DNA from: Deinococcus radiotolerans
Lineage (GTDB): Bacteria; Deinococcota; Deinococci; Deinococcales; Deinococcaceae
Direction of reading: 5' to 3'
Assembly (NCBI RefSeq): GCF_014647435.1
Contig: NZ_BMPE01000005.1
Coordinates: 62,001 to 126,000 of the forward strand
Length of the DNA stretch: 64,000 nucleotides
Part shown: piece after piece, positions 1 through 10,707 of the stretch
Position numbering within the stretch: the first letter of the stretch is position 1
Layout of the letters: the number at the start of each line of letters is the position of its first letter
Notes under the pieces: model-generated
What the model was told of the DNA's origin: nothing
The model's input: only the letters and a program-made list of their open reading frames with translations
The model's database searches: none
Program-made: the position numbers and the translations under genes

Positions 1-363
1 GTTGAAAATTCTGTGATGAATTCCGCAAAAAAAATGATCAGTATTCCCCTGAATGGGGGTAAAGCCACGCTAGACGTGATTTTTCCCACAAAAAGACCAC
101 TTTGAATAGAGGCTCAGTGCCCCCTCTGGGGGTGTCCCCGTGACTGCTCTCGCGGGGGCGCCAGCTGGACCAAGCGCCACGCCCAGACAGCCCACGTGAA
201 AGAGCAGGGTGGCCCAGCAGGTGCTGACCCGACGCGCCTGATGCTGAACGCCCCAAATCGATAGTTCCCGCGCTCCTCGCCCATCACTGCGCTCACCGGC
301 GGGAAGAGCCGTGAGGTTCCGTTGACTCTGGCCGGTTGACGCAACCCAGTGATAGGCAGCTCT
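1..363. other. Left-edge stretch without a supported gene
   Basis: No convincing coding sequence is visible. Two minus-strand frames of 72 and 91 codons are open here but show no family motif, no good ribosome binding site and composition expected of chance frames. The first 110 bases are clearly more A+T rich than the rest of the window. A short stem with CACG/CGTG arms near 67-79 followed by a T-run could be the terminator of a plus-strand gene lying left of the window. Confidence 0.5.
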
Positions 364-1380
364 TCAGCGCCAGCCCAGGCCTGGCGCAACGTGCGTCAGG
401 ATGCTCTCGATCAGATGCGCGTTGTAATCCACCCCCAGCTGGTTCGGGACGGTCAGCAGGAGGGTGTCGGCTTCGGCGATCGCCTCATCCTGCCGCAACT
501 GTTCGATCAGGCGGTCCGGCTCGTCGGCGTAACTGCGGCCGAACACCGCGCGGTACTGGTCGATCACGCCAAACTGATCCTGCCCTCCCTGCCGCCCGAA
601 GTACATGCGGTCCTGGTCGTTCACGAGCGCGAAGATGCTGCGGCTGACCGACACGCGCCCCTCGCGGGCGTGCCCGGCTTCCTTCCACGCCTTGCGGTAC
701 GCGCGGATCTGCTCGGCCTGCTGCACGTGGAAGGGTTTGCCGTTCTCGTCCACCTTTAGGGTGGAACTCTGAAGGTTCATGCCCATCTTCGCGGCCCACT
801 CAGCGGTGGCGTTCGACGCGGCGCCCCACCAGATCCGGTCGCGCAGACCTGCCGAGTACGGCTCCAGCCGCAGCAGGCCGGGCGGGTTCGGGAACATCGG
901 GCGGGGGTTTGGCTGCGCGAAACCTTTGCCCTCGATCACGTCGAGGAACACCTCGGCGTGCCGCCGCGCCATGTCCGCTTCCGTCTCGCCGGGGGCTGGC
1001 GCGTACCCGAAGTGCCGCCACCCGTCGATCACCTGTTCCGGCGAGCCCCGGCTGATGCCCAGCTGCAGCCTCCCGCCTGAGATCAGGTCGGCGGAACCGG
1101 CGTCCTCGGCCATGTACAGCGGGTTCTCGTACCGCATGTCAATCACACCCGTGCCCAGCTCGATGGTCTTCGTCTTCGCGCCCATCGCGGCCAGCAGCGG
1201 GAACGGCGACCCCAGCTGCTGCGCGAAGTGATGCACCCGCACGTACGCGCCGTCCGCCCCCAGCTCCTCGGCGGCGACCGCCAGCTCGATGGTCTGGTGC
1301 AGCACGTCCGCCGCCGAACGCGTGCCGGACTGCGGGGACGGATTCCAGTGCCCGAACGAGAGAAACCCGATCTTCTTCAT
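364..1380 (-). CDS. LLM-class flavin-dependent oxidoreductase
   Basis: Bacterial luciferase-like monooxygenase family, expected to use reduced FMN (with F420 as the alternative in some members) in a TIM barrel; the substrate cannot be told. The N-terminus (KKIGFLSFGHW), the HHFAQQLGSPFPLLAA segment and the GISRGSPEQV stretch are typical, and about 338 residues is normal for the family. The ATG at 1380 is preferred over an in-frame GTG two codons upstream. It is followed by a 363-base stretch with no gene and is not obviously in an operon with the membrane protein behind it. Family assignment is firm and function is open. Confidence 0.85.
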   Translation of the reverse strand: MKKIGFLSFGHWNPSPQSGTRSAADVLHQTIELAVAAEELGADGAYVRVHHFAQQLGSPFPLLAAMGAKTKTIELGTGVIDMRYENPLYMAEDAGSADLISGGRLQLGISRGSPEQVIDGWRHFGYAPAPGETEADMARRHAEVFLDVIEGKGFAQPNPRPMFPNPPGLLRLEPYSAGLRDRIWWGAASNATAEWAAKMGMNLQSSTLKVDENGKPFHVQQAEQIRAYRKAWKEAGHAREGRVSVSRSIFALVNDQDRMYFGRQGGQDQFGVIDQYRAVFGRSYADEPDRLIEQLRQDEAIAEADTLLLTVPNQLGVDYNAHLIESILTHVAPGLGWR

Positions 1381-1448
1381 ACCCACAGACTAGCGCGAAT
1401 AGTTGAAAAAGTAAATCAGTTTGATAGATAAATCTAGGGAGAGTGTGT

Positions 1449-2120
1449 TCACCAACTGGCTTCCTTCTTCACGCGCGCATTCGGTAATCGCCGCCCCCAC
1501 ACCCACAACCAGATCAGGCACCCCAGGTTGACCAGCGGTCCAGCGAGCAACAGCAGCGCATTGCGCACCTGATCAACCGCAGACGCCCTCACATCCGCGC
1601 ACGATGTGGCTCTGAAGTCGGCCTTGTGCAGCCAGAAGTCCTGCCCCTCCGCCGCGACGGGCAGACCCGCTGCCGTCAGCACGTTCAGCCGACGTCCCGG
1701 CACATCAATACGCCCGAACCTCTCCCCGTCCTTGAACCGCAGGAACGTCAGACCCTCAACGCAAGCCAGCCCCGTCACGGTCAGGCTCACGTTCCGAGGC
1801 AACCTCTCGTCCCCATCCCGGTGCCCCAACCCCAGTGGCAACTCCCGATCAGAATCGACGCTCGCCAGATAGAAACCTCCGCCCAGGGGCGTCTTGTAGA
1901 AATCCAGTGCCCCCCCGTCAGCATCGCTGCCTGCCCCACCGAAGAAGAACATGACCAGTGAAAACGCCAGCGCCAGAGAGGACACCACCCCCGCCCCCAC
2001 CCACGCGACCGTACACACCGGATTTCGTTTCCGGATATGCGCCGCTGTCGCCAGGGCCATTAGCAGCCCAGCACCGATGACCAGCAGGAAAAGTACCGGG
2101 AGCAGCACGATGAATCCCAT
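1449..2120 (-). CDS. Hypothetical membrane protein
   Basis: Unrecognised protein of about 223 residues. From the ATG at 2120 it begins with a hydrophobic segment (MGFIVLLPVLFLLVIGAG), then a second membrane helix around residues 38-58, a long soluble stretch of about 110 residues, and a third hydrophobic segment near the C-terminus (NALLLLAGPLVNLGCLIWLW). The frame is open 40 codons further upstream, but those codons lack membrane or domain character and the ATG fits the first helix. Probably an inner-membrane protein with an extracytoplasmic domain of about 110 residues. No function is proposed. Confidence 0.6.
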   Translation of the reverse strand: MGFIVLLPVLFLLVIGAGLLMALATAAHIRKRNPVCTVAWVGAGVVSSLALAFSLVMFFFGGAGSDADGGALDFYKTPLGGGFYLASVDSDRELPLGLGHRDGDERLPRNVSLTVTGLACVEGLTFLRFKDGERFGRIDVPGRRLNVLTAAGLPVAAEGQDFWLHKADFRATSCADVRASAVDQVRNALLLLAGPLVNLGCLIWLWVWGRRLPNARVKKEASW

Positions 2121-2266
2121 GGCCCTACCGTAGATAGTGTTCCGCAGGCTTTCGTCCCCACGCACGATAAGAGCTCTTTGGCCGCATCCCATAGAAGAAA
2201 GCCGGAGCATCACGCCCCGGCTTCCCTGATTGACCATCAACTATCGACGGTCAACTGTGACCTTCT

Positions 2267-3940
<1,674 letters not shown>

Positions 3941-4028
3941 TCACGCCTGTTGAGTTGGGGGTGGCTCTCCTGTACGGGGAGCGGTCAGCGCAGCGGACTG
4001 AGGGGGTGTCCCTCAGTCGGCGTGCGGT

Positions 4029-4316
4029 TTACTCGACGATCGCGAGGATGTCGCGTTCGCTGAGGAGGCTGTAGTTCTTGCCTTCAAGGCTGACTTCGGT
4101 GCCGCCGTACTTGGCGAAGTACACGGTGTCGCCTTCCTTGACGTCAAGGGCGACGCGGGTACCGTTGTCGAGCATCTTGCCGTTGCCGACGGCGATGACC
4201 TTGCCGCGCTGGCTCTTCTCTTTGGCGCTGTCGGGGACGTACAGGCCGCCGGCGGTTTTCTGCTCGGCTTCCTCGATGATTTCAACCAGAACGCGGTCAC
4301 CTAGGGGTTTCAGCAT
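4029..4316 (-). CDS. groES: Co-chaperonin GroES (10 kDa)
   Basis: Heptameric lid of GroEL, 95 residues, the family's usual length. It starts [16 protein letters not shown], has the mobile-loop region with the GGLYVPD motif and ends [10 protein letters not shown]. The start at 4316 is fixed by the conserved N-terminus and by AAGGAGGACA immediately upstream; the frame is open 34 codons further but that part is leader. First gene of the operon. The promoter is at 4389-4418; no CIRCE element (the HrcA site TTAGCACTC) was seen. Confidence 0.98.
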   Translation of the reverse strand: MLKPLGDRVLVEIIEEAEQKTAGGLYVPDSAKEKSQRGKVIAVGNGKMLDNGTRVALDVKEGDTVYFAKYGGTEVSLEGKNYSLLSERDILAIVE

Positions 4317-4388
4317 GTTGTGTCCTCCTTGAATGGGTTGGGCCTCGGCTGTACCGGGGGTTCCCGGCTTTTTGCCGTTCCGCACGCA

Positions 4389-4418
4389 AGAATAGGCCTG
4401 CACTGGAAGAAATGTCAA
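4389..4418 (-). promoter_or_regulatory. groESL promoter (TTGACA-18-TATTCT)
   Basis: On the minus strand a perfect TTGACA (4418-4413) is followed after 18 bases by TATTCT (4394-4389), giving a leader of about 65 bases before groES. Immediately upstream of the -35 lies an 11-base inverted repeat, TCAGAATCTGA (4422-4432), which could be a regulator site. This looks like a housekeeping-sigma promoter rather than an alternative heat-shock promoter. Confidence 0.65.
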
Positions 4419-4506
4419 ACTTCAGAATCTGACAATCTGAGCGTGGTTCGCTCAAGGTGCGCCAGCACGCGCATTCCGCATATCCGTTTGCGAGGTGTGA
4501 CCTTGA

Positions 4507-4518
4507 ACATATATATGT
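4507..4518. promoter_or_regulatory. 12-bp perfect palindrome upstream of the GGDEF-RHH gene
   Basis: ACATATATATGT is a perfect palindrome overlapping the likely -10 region of the gene at 4575. The heptamer GAACATA occurs at 4505-4511 and again at 4524-4530, a 19-base period. Because the downstream protein ends in a predicted ribbon-helix-helix DNA-binding segment, this is a candidate autoregulatory operator; that is inference. Confidence 0.4.
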
Positions 4519-4574
4519 AAGAGGAACATACATGCTGATGACCAGCTGACTACCTCAGAGGAGGAACCTGACCC

Positions 4575-5180
4575 ATGCCGCGCCCCACCATCCTGACCCG
4601 CGCCGACTTCGAGACCGCCTTCGCCCGCCTCCAGGGCGCCCCCCTGACTCTGGCCGTCCTTGACCTCGACCACTTCAAGAGCCTCAACGACACCCTCGGA
4701 CACGCCGAAGGCGACCGCGTGCTGCGCGGCGTTGAACGCCTCCTGGCCGGCAGCCTCCCCACCGGCAGCGTCATCGGACGCATTGGCGGGGACGAGTACG
4801 CCAGCATCCTTCCCGAAACCGCCGCCGAGACCGCCCTGATCCTCTTCGATGAGGTCATCAAGCACTTCCACATTCACCGCGACCCGCAGTGGCCGCGCGG
4901 CCTGGGCCTCAGCGTCGGCCTGGCCGCCCGGCCCGCGCACGCCAGCACGTACGACGACCTCAAACGCGCCGCCGACGAGGCCATGATTCGCGCCAAACGC
5001 GAGGGACGGGGCCGCGCGTGCATCTACGTGGAAAGCAAGATGGTCCTGAAAAGCAACTACTACCCCAAAAGTCAGCTTGAACGCCTCGCCAAACTGAGCG
5101 GCGCGCTGGGCCGCACCGAGGCCAGCCTGCTGCGCGAGGCGCTGGACGACCTGATCGAGCGGAACCGGGAGGCGCTGTGA
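4575..5180 (+). CDS. GGDEF-domain protein with C-terminal ribbon-helix-helix-like tail
   Basis: Residues 1-155 form a compact GGDEF (diguanylate cyclase) domain: [22 protein letters not shown] carries the metal and substrate residues (D30, N38, D47) and the signature is GGDEY (71-75), a variant usually compatible with activity. No RxxD inhibitory site precedes it. Residues 158-197 ([13 protein letters not shown], then [12 protein letters not shown]) read like a ribbon-helix-helix DNA-binding motif. There is no membrane or other sensor domain. A GAGGAGG ribosome site precedes the ATG. The stop overlaps the start of the DinB-like gene (GTGA). The protein could make c-di-GMP and also bind DNA; the second part is inferred from pattern only. 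Confidence 0.85.
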   Translation: MPRPTILTRADFETAFARLQGAPLTLAVLDLDHFKSLNDTLGHAEGDRVLRGVERLLAGSLPTGSVIGRIGGDEYASILPETAAETALILFDEVIKHFHIHRDPQWPRGLGLSVGLAARPAHASTYDDLKRAADEAMIRAKREGRGRACIYVESKMVLKSNYYPKSQLERLAKLSGALGRTEASLLREALDDLIERNREAL

Positions 5181-5617
5181 GCGACCACTGGGCGCACCTC
5201 TTCCACGGAGAGTTCGCCAACCGGCGGGCCCTCCTGTCCGGCCTGACGCTGGAACAGGTGACAGCGCGGCCCTCCGCGCAGAGCCACTCCATCTACGACG
5301 AGCTGTGGCACGCGGCACTGTGGCAGACCATCATGGTGGACCGCGACGAGGCCCTGTACGACCGCCTGTGGCACGGTGGCCCACGCTACCCGCAGCAGCC
5401 CCCCAGCGACCTCACCGAGTGGACGGCGCTGGTCGAGGATTTCCTGAGCGGCCTGGAACGGGCTCTGGCCTGCACCCGCTCGCCGGAAGCCCTGAACCGG
5501 GAAGTCAACCCGGGCGAGACCATGGCCGACATCCTGAGCGGACTGGCCGTCCACAACGCCTACCACCTGGGCAAGATCGTGGCCCTGCGGCAGGTGCTCG
5601 GCGCGTGGCCCCCGTGA
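5177..5617 (+). CDS. DinB-family four-helix protein
   Basis: DinB/YfiT-type metal-binding four-helix bundle, 146 residues. The histidines expected to hold the divalent metal are visible in the DELWHAALWQ helix and the C-terminal HNAYHLGKIV helix. DinB proteins are greatly expanded in Deinococcus and include thiol transferases and damage-inducible proteins of unknown role; the substrate cannot be inferred. The GTG start overlaps the stop of the preceding GGDEF gene by four bases, and its own stop overlaps the next start, so the three are probably translated together. Confidence 0.85.
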   Translation: MSDHWAHLFHGEFANRRALLSGLTLEQVTARPSAQSHSIYDELWHAALWQTIMVDRDEALYDRLWHGGPRYPQQPPSDLTEWTALVEDFLSGLERALACTRSPEALNREVNPGETMADILSGLAVHNAYHLGKIVALRQVLGAWPP

Positions 5618-6261
5618 ACACGGTCGCCTTGACCGGGGCGGGCTGGCACTCGCCAGGCTGGCTGGCAGCCCTCTCGGAAGCGTGGGCCGCGTACTGCGCG
5701 GGGTCACTGCCCATCGGGGCGTGCGTGCTGGATGAACAGGGGCAGGTCATCGCGCGGGGCCGCAACCGCCTGGGCGAGCCGCGCGGCGTGGCGGGCGTCA
5801 TCAGCGGTCACGACCTCGCGCACGCGGAGATCAACGCGCTGCTGGCCCTGAAGGACACGCCCCGCCCAGACTGCTACGGGTGGACGGTCCTGACGACCGT
5901 GCAGCCCTGCCCGCAGTGCGCCGGGGCGATCGCCATGAGCGGCCTGCGCGGCGTGGCGTACGCGGCGGCGGACCCGTGGGCGGGCTGCACGCACCTGCTG
6001 ACCCATGACCCCTACGTGTCCCGCAAGCGTATCCGCGTGGAGCGCGCCCCGGCGGACGTGCAGCTCGTGGCGCTGCGCCTGATGCTGCACGCCCTGCTGG
6101 ACGAGGGGCGAGTGCCGGGCGAACGGGACGTGCTGGACAGCTTCGAAGCGGCTCACCCGCAGGACCTGCTGTTCACAGCGGCGCTTCACGAATCCGGCAC
6201 CCTGACTGACCTCCGGGAACGCAGCGCGCCACTCCCGGAGGCGCTGGCGGTGCTGGCGTGA
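5614..6261 (+). CDS. Nucleoside/cytidine deaminase-like protein
   Basis: Cytidine/deoxycytidylate deaminase fold, 215 residues. The zinc site is complete: HAEIN (with the catalytic Glu) and, about 35 residues later, PCPQC. The N-terminal half holds the [22 protein letters not shown] segment typical of tRNA adenosine and guanine deaminases. The C-terminal 90 residues are longer than in TadA and have no recognised motif. The GTG start at 5614 overlaps the DinB-like stop by four bases. The substrate could be a free nucleoside/base or a modified one; no specific pathway is visible beside it. Confidence 0.85.
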   Translation: MNTVALTGAGWHSPGWLAALSEAWAAYCAGSLPIGACVLDEQGQVIARGRNRLGEPRGVAGVISGHDLAHAEINALLALKDTPRPDCYGWTVLTTVQPCPQCAGAIAMSGLRGVAYAAADPWAGCTHLLTHDPYVSRKRIRVERAPADVQLVALRLMLHALLDEGRVPGERDVLDSFEAAHPQDLLFTAALHESGTLTDLRERSAPLPEALAVLA

Positions 6262-6346
6262 CCCGGCCATGCGGGGTGAAGCGCAGCGTACCCCTTCGCC
6301 CCTCACCTCTAAAGCCTTCCGCAGGGTGGGCGCCGGGACGCGCGCG

Positions 6347-6352
6347 TACACT
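6347..6352 (+). promoter_or_regulatory. Leaderless -10 element (TACACT)
   Basis: TACACT ends 7 bases before the GTG at 6360 of the APC permease; no Shine-Dalgarno sequence is present. Supports transcription starting at or next to that codon. Confidence 0.5.
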
Positions 6353-6359
6353 CCAGATT

Positions 6360-8537
6360 GTGACCCGACCCCCGAATCAATCGCCCTTCATGCGCTGGTT
6401 CCTCGAGACCGGCCAGCCTGAACCGGAAGGCTTCTACGAACAGGAGCGCCCCGAGACGCAGCAGCACACGCAGCCCTGGTGGAAGGTGATGTGCCTGACC
6501 GGGGTGGATTACTTCAGCACGCTGGGGTATCAGCCGGGTATTGCGGCGCTGGCGGCCGGGGCGCTCGCGCCGGTGGCGACGCTGGTGCTCGTGCTGGTCA
6601 CGCTGCTGGGCGCGCTGCCCATGTACCGCCGCGTGGCGCAGGAGAGCCCACACGGGGACGGCAGCCTGAGCATGCTTGAACGCTTGCTGAACTACTGGCC
6701 GAGCAAGCTGCTGGTACTGGCCCTGATCGGGTTTGTCGCCACAGGTTTCGTGATCACGATCACGCTGTCCGCTGCGGACGCCAGCGCGCACCTGATCGAG
6801 AATCCCTTCCTGAAAGCGGCGCTGGATGGGCGGGAAGTGCCGATCACGCTGGGCCTGATCGCGCTGCTGGCCGCGGTGTTCCTCAAGGGCTTCAAGGAGG
6901 CCATCGGGATCGCGGTGGGCATCGTGGCGGTGTACCTGACCCTCAGCCTGATCGTGGTGGGGCACGGCGCGGCCGAGGTGATCACGCACCCCAGCCTGCT
7001 GAGCGGCTGGTGGGACGCCCTGGTACGCGCCTACACCAGTCCGCTGGCGCTGATCGGCGCGGCGCTGCTGGTGTTCCCGGCGCTGGCGCTGGGCCTGTCG
7101 GGCTTCGAGACGGGCGTGGTCGTCATGCCGCTCGTGAAGGGCGACCCGGCCGACACCCCGCAGAAGCCCGCCGGGCGGATCCGCAACGCGAAGAAACTGC
7201 TCACCACGGCCGCGCTGATCATGAGCGTCCTGCTGATCGGGTCGTCTCTGATCACCACCCTCCTGATTCCCCGGCATGAGTTCTGGGCGGCGACCAGCGT
7301 CACCCGCGAGGTCAGCAGCGCCGACCTGACGGCCGGGCGCGCGGTCGTGAACGTCCCGCTGGACAGTCAGACCCGCCCGCGCGAGGTGTACGCCCTGACC
7401 CTGCCCGCCGGGCGCAGCGGCACGTACGTCGTGCAGGCCGACACGGTGGGCGGGCGCGTGCCGATCACCGTGACCGTCCGGCCCGGCGGGAGCGCCGCGA
7501 CCGTCACGGCCGTCACTCCGCCCGGCCAGGCGAACGGGCGCGCCCTGGCGTACCTGGCGCACCAGCGGCTCGGTGAGGGCTTCGGCACGGCGTACGACGT
7601 AAGTACCATCCTGATCCTGTGGTTCGCGGGCGCCAGCGCCATGGCGGGCCTGCTGAACATCGTGCCGCGCTACCTGCCCCGCTACGGCATGGCCCCCGAC
7701 TGGGCGCGCGCCACGCGGCCCCTCGTGTTGATCTTCACGCTGATCGCGGCGGGCGTCACCGTGGCCTTCCAGGCGAACGTGGACGCCCAGGCCGGCGCGT
7801 ACGCGACCGGCGTGCTGGCCCTGATGACCTCCGCGGCCGTCGCGGTGTTCCTGACCGAACTGCGCCGCGGCCACCGGGGGACGGCCGCGCTGTTCGCGCT
7901 GGTCAGCATGATCTTCGTGTACACCAGCGCCGTCACCATCCGCGAGCGGCCCGAGGGCCTGTGGATCGCGCTGGCGTTCATTGCGGGCATCCTGACGGTC
8001 AGCATCTGGTCCCGGATCGGGCGCAGCACCGAACTGCGCGTCTCGCGCGTCGTGCTCGACGAGCGTGCCGGGCAGCTCATCCGCGACACCGCCGCGCGGG
8101 GCCTGCCGGTGCGGTTCATCGCCAACCGCCTGAACGCCGGGGATACCGCCGAGTACCAGGAGAAGGCGCTGGAGGTGCGCCTGGACAACCACCTGCGCCC
8201 CAACGAGGCCGCGCTGTTCCTGGAAGTCGAGATCACCGACGCCAGCGAGTTCCGCCCCGAGGTGGACGTGACCGGCGTGCAGGTCGGCGCGCACGGCATC
8301 CTGCGCGCGCGGGGCAGCTCGGTTCCCAACGCGCTGGCCGCCGTGCTGCTGCACGTCCGTGACCTGACCGGCGTGCCGCCCCACGTGTACTTCGAGTGGA
8401 GCGAGAAGGGCCCCGCGCAGAACGCCCTGCGCTTCGTCCTGGCGGGCGAGGGCGACATTCCACCCCTGACACGTGAGGTGCTGCGCGTCGCCGAGCGGGA
8501 CGCCGCGCGCCGCCCGCAGGTACACGTGGGCGGGTAA
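6360..8537 (+). CDS. APC-superfamily amino acid/cation permease with large extracytoplasmic insert
   Basis: Polytopic transporter of about 725 residues. It opens with a soluble stretch of about 40 residues, then [16 protein letters not shown] at the first membrane helix, as in APC-type amino acid permeases. About ten further hydrophobic helices follow. Residues roughly 303-412 form a soluble insert rich in Thr, Val and Gly with beta-strand character, placed between helices and so probably outside the membrane. The last ~170 residues are soluble and probably cytoplasmic. Start: GTG at 6360 sits right after a -10 hexamer; ATG 6390 is the alternative. A strong hairpin follows at 8551-8585. The substrate is unknown. 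Confidence 0.8.
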   Translation: MTRPPNQSPFMRWFLETGQPEPEGFYEQERPETQQHTQPWWKVMCLTGVDYFSTLGYQPGIAALAAGALAPVATLVLVLVTLLGALPMYRRVAQESPHGDGSLSMLERLLNYWPSKLLVLALIGFVATGFVITITLSAADASAHLIENPFLKAALDGREVPITLGLIALLAAVFLKGFKEAIGIAVGIVAVYLTLSLIVVGHGAAEVITHPSLLSGWWDALVRAYTSPLALIGAALLVFPALALGLSGFETGVVVMPLVKGDPADTPQKPAGRIRNAKKLLTTAALIMSVLLIGSSLITTLLIPRHEFWAATSVTREVSSADLTAGRAVVNVPLDSQTRPREVYALTLPAGRSGTYVVQADTVGGRVPITVTVRPGGSAATVTAVTPPGQANGRALAYLAHQRLGEGFGTAYDVSTILILWFAGASAMAGLLNIVPRYLPRYGMAPDWARATRPLVLIFTLIAAGVTVAFQANVDAQAGAYATGVLALMTSAAVAVFLTELRRGHRGTAALFALVSMIFVYTSAVTIRERPEGLWIALAFIAGILTVSIWSRIGRSTELRVSRVVLDERAGQLIRDTAARGLPVRFIANRLNAGDTAEYQEKALEVRLDNHLRPNEAALFLEVEITDASEFRPEVDVTGVQVGAHGILRARGSSVPNALAAVLLHVRDLTGVPPHVYFEWSEKGPAQNALRFVLAGEGDIPPLTREVLRVAERDAARRPQVHVGG

Positions 8538-8550
8538 CGGAAGTCCGGGC

Positions 8551-8585
8551 GGGGGCCACCGGGGCAGTCGGGTCCGGTGGCCCCC
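8551..8585 (+). terminator. Stem-loop after the APC permease
   Basis: Perfect 12-bp stem, GGGGGCCACCGG (8551-8562) with CCGGTGGCCCCC (8574-8585), loop of 11. No T-run follows, so termination rests on hairpin strength. It separates the permease from the STM4015-type operon. Confidence 0.5.
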
Positions 8586-8636
8586 GCGGCTGGAGGTGCC
8601 GGGGCAACTTCGCCTGCCGGTTGCCGGACGGCTGGG

Positions 8637-8642
8637 TACACT
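8637..8642 (+). promoter_or_regulatory. Leaderless -10 element (TACACT) of the STM4015-type operon
   Basis: TACACT ends six bases before ATG 8649. It is the only promoter-like element found ahead of the five-gene overlapping cluster. Confidence 0.55.
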
Positions 8643-8648
8643 GACCGC

Positions 8649-9566
8649 ATGACCATCGGAGCGCACCTCACGCAGTTCGGCGGGTTTCAGGTTCAGCAGT
8701 GGAATCCCGGTGATCCGCTGGGGGACCCGGCCACCACCATTCACCGCGTCAGCGTGGAATGGGATGATCAGGAGTCCTGGGTGGAGCGGTTCCGGGCGTT
8801 CCTGAACGTGCCGGGCGTGGCCGCCACACCGGGGTTCGTGGTGGGCTGGTGGAGCACGGACGACAGCATGGAGAGCAACGCCGCGGTGGTCGAGGCGCTC
8901 GCGGCGGCGCACGCGCAGCTGCCGAACCTGCGGGTCCTGTTCATCGGGGACGTGACGTACGAGGAATCCGAGATCTCGTGGATCACGCAGTCCGACCTGT
9001 CCCCGCTGCTGGGCGCGTACCCGCACCTGACGCACCTGGGCGTGCGCGGCGGGAATGAACTGAGCCTGGGCCGGCTGCACCTGCCGCAGCTGCGCGAACT
9101 GGTGATCCAGGCCGGCGGGCTGAGCGCCGAGGTGGTCCGGCAGGTCATGACGGCCCACCTGCCCGCGCTGGAGCACCTGGAACTGTACCTGGGCACCGAC
9201 GAGTACGGCGCGACGAGCAGCGTGGACGACCTGACGCCCCTGCTGGACGGCACGCTGTTCCCGCGGCTGCGGTACCTGGGCCTGAAGAACAGTGACGACC
9301 AGGATCAGATCGCGCAGGTACTGGCGGGCGCGCCGGTCACGGGCCTCATCGAGGAACTGGACGTGTCGCTGGGCGTCCTGACCGACGAGGGCGGGCAGGC
9401 GCTGCTGAGCAGCCCGCACGTGCCGCACCTGAAGAAACTGCACGCCGCACATCACTTTATGAGTGAAGCCATGGTCGCGCGTCTGGAAGCCCTGCCCACC
9501 CAGGTGGACGTCAGTGAGCGCCAGGATGACGAGGACGACTGGCGCTTCGTGGCCCTGGGTGAGTGA
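8649..9566 (+). CDS. STM4015-family leucine-rich-repeat protein
   Basis: 305 residues. The central part shows irregular leucine-rich repeats (LPNLRVLFIGD, YPHLTHLGVRGG, LPQLRELVIQAGG, LPALEHLELYLG, FPRLRYLGLKNSDD, VPHLKKLHAAHH), and the N-terminus (LTQFGGFQVQQWNPGD) and WDD/WW segments match what is recalled of the STM4015 family, named after a Salmonella gene of unknown function. No signal peptide. First of five overlapping genes, so it is probably a cytoplasmic partner or recognition protein for the enzymes encoded behind it; that role is inference. Leaderless start at 8649. Confidence 0.75.
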   Translation: MTIGAHLTQFGGFQVQQWNPGDPLGDPATTIHRVSVEWDDQESWVERFRAFLNVPGVAATPGFVVGWWSTDDSMESNAAVVEALAAAHAQLPNLRVLFIGDVTYEESEISWITQSDLSPLLGAYPHLTHLGVRGGNELSLGRLHLPQLRELVIQAGGLSAEVVRQVMTAHLPALEHLELYLGTDEYGATSSVDDLTPLLDGTLFPRLRYLGLKNSDDQDQIAQVLAGAPVTGLIEELDVSLGVLTDEGGQALLSSPHVPHLKKLHAAHHFMSEAMVARLEALPTQVDVSERQDDEDDWRFVALGE

Positions 9567-10707
9567 GGCCCGCGCCCGCCCCGCTGGCGCGCCGGACGTC
9601 CTGCTGATCGCCCCGCCGGACGGACGGCGCGCGCGGGCGTTCCAGGCGACCCTGGCGGGCCTGGGCTGGCCGCCGGCGCGGACCGTGCCCTACCTGGACC
9701 TGCTCACCGGGCGCGCGCACCTGGCCGATCTGGTGCGGCCCGGCACGGTCGTGCGCCTGGACTCGCCCGGCGAGGACCTGCCCACCGAGCGGGCCCTGAT
9801 CGAGCGGGGCGGCGGGGTGCCGGGCGACCTGGCGGCCGGGGAGGTCGCCCCGATGCGCGCGTGGTACGCGGGCTTCAGCGCCCTGCTGGCGGACATTGAC
9901 GCGGGGCTGGCGCAGGCCCCTCCGCACCGGCGCCTGCAGCGTAGCGACCACGTCCTGACCATGTTCGACAAGGCCGCCACGCACGCCCGCCTGCACGCGG
10001 CGGGGGTACCCGTCCCCGACGCCCTGCCGCCTGTGCAGGGCCTGGACGACCTGCTGGCCGGGGCGCGGGCGCGCGGCTGGTCGCAGGTGTTCGTGAAACT
10101 GCGCTACGGCTCCAGTGCGTCGGGCGCGCTGGCGCTGCGCTGGGCCGGGGACCGGGTCGCGGCGGTCAGCACCGTGCGCCTGGAGGGGGCGCGGCTGTTC
10201 AATTCCCGCCGCCTGATCGGGTACCGGACGTGGCCGGAGGTGCGCGCGGTCGTAGACGGCCTGGCCCCGCAGGGCCTGCACGTGGAACGCTGGCTGCCGA
10301 AAGCGGCGTGGCAGGGGTGCCCGATGGACCTGCGGGTGGTGGTGATCGGGGGGCGGGCGGAGCACGCGCTGGTGCGCCTGGGGCGCGGCCCGATCACGAA
10401 CCTGCACCTGGGCAACGAGCGCGGCGACCTGGACGCCCTGAAAGCCGAGCTAGGCGCGGACCGCTGGGCCGCCGTGACCCGCGCGGCGCAGGGGGCGTTA
10501 GCGGCCTTTCCGGGCGCGCTATACGGCGGGGTGGACGTGCTGCTCACGCCCGGCTGGCGGCATGCGGCGGTGCTGGAGGTGAACGCCTTCGGGGATTACC
10601 ACCGGGACGTGCTCAGCGGCGGGCTGGACACGTACGCGGCCGAGCTGCGCGCCCTGCTGGGGCACCTGCCGGGCGGGCTGGAGGCGGGGCATGCTGCGTC
10701 CGCGTGA
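9559..10707 (+). CDS. STM4014-family ATP-grasp-like protein
   Basis: 382 residues. DVLLIAPPDGRRARAF starts a Rossmann-like N-terminal part. The middle has a Lys-containing strand FVKLRYGSSASGALAL, and the C-terminal YGGVDVLLT followed by AVLEVNAFGDYHRD resembles the metal/ATP site of ATP-grasp ligases (VDVLL...LEVN). ATP-grasp enzymes join a carboxylate to an amine or thiol, often on peptides. The GTG at 9559 overlaps the preceding stop by eight bases. The STM4014 family has no known function. The ATP-grasp reading rests on these motifs alone. Confidence 0.72.
   Translation: MSEARARPAGAPDVLLIAPPDGRRARAFQATLAGLGWPPARTVPYLDLLTGRAHLADLVRPGTVVRLDSPGEDLPTERALIERGGGVPGDLAAGEVAPMRAWYAGFSALLADIDAGLAQAPPHRRLQRSDHVLTMFDKAATHARLHAAGVPVPDALPPVQGLDDLLAGARARGWSQVFVKLRYGSSASGALALRWAGDRVAAVSTVRLEGARLFNSRRLIGYRTWPEVRAVVDGLAPQGLHVERWLPKAAWQGCPMDLRVVVIGGRAEHALVRLGRGPITNLHLGNERGDLDALKAELGADRWAAVTRAAQGALAAFPGALYGGVDVLLTPGWRHAAVLEVNAFGDYHRDVLSGGLDTYAAELRALLGHLPGGLEAGHAASA

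Noticed and set aside
38..389. 72- and 91-codon minus-strand frames at the left edge
   Set aside because: No domain, no ribosome site; overlapping each other in different frames.
4317..4500. CIRCE/HrcA operator upstream of groES
   Set aside because: Looked for TTAGCACTC-N9-GAGTGCTAA and found no match; only the TCAGAATCTGA repeat is present.
6309..9455. 1048-codon minus-strand open frame
   Set aside because: Antisense to the APC permease and the STM4015-type gene; its Arg/Gln/His/Val-rich sequence is typical of a high-G+C shadow frame.
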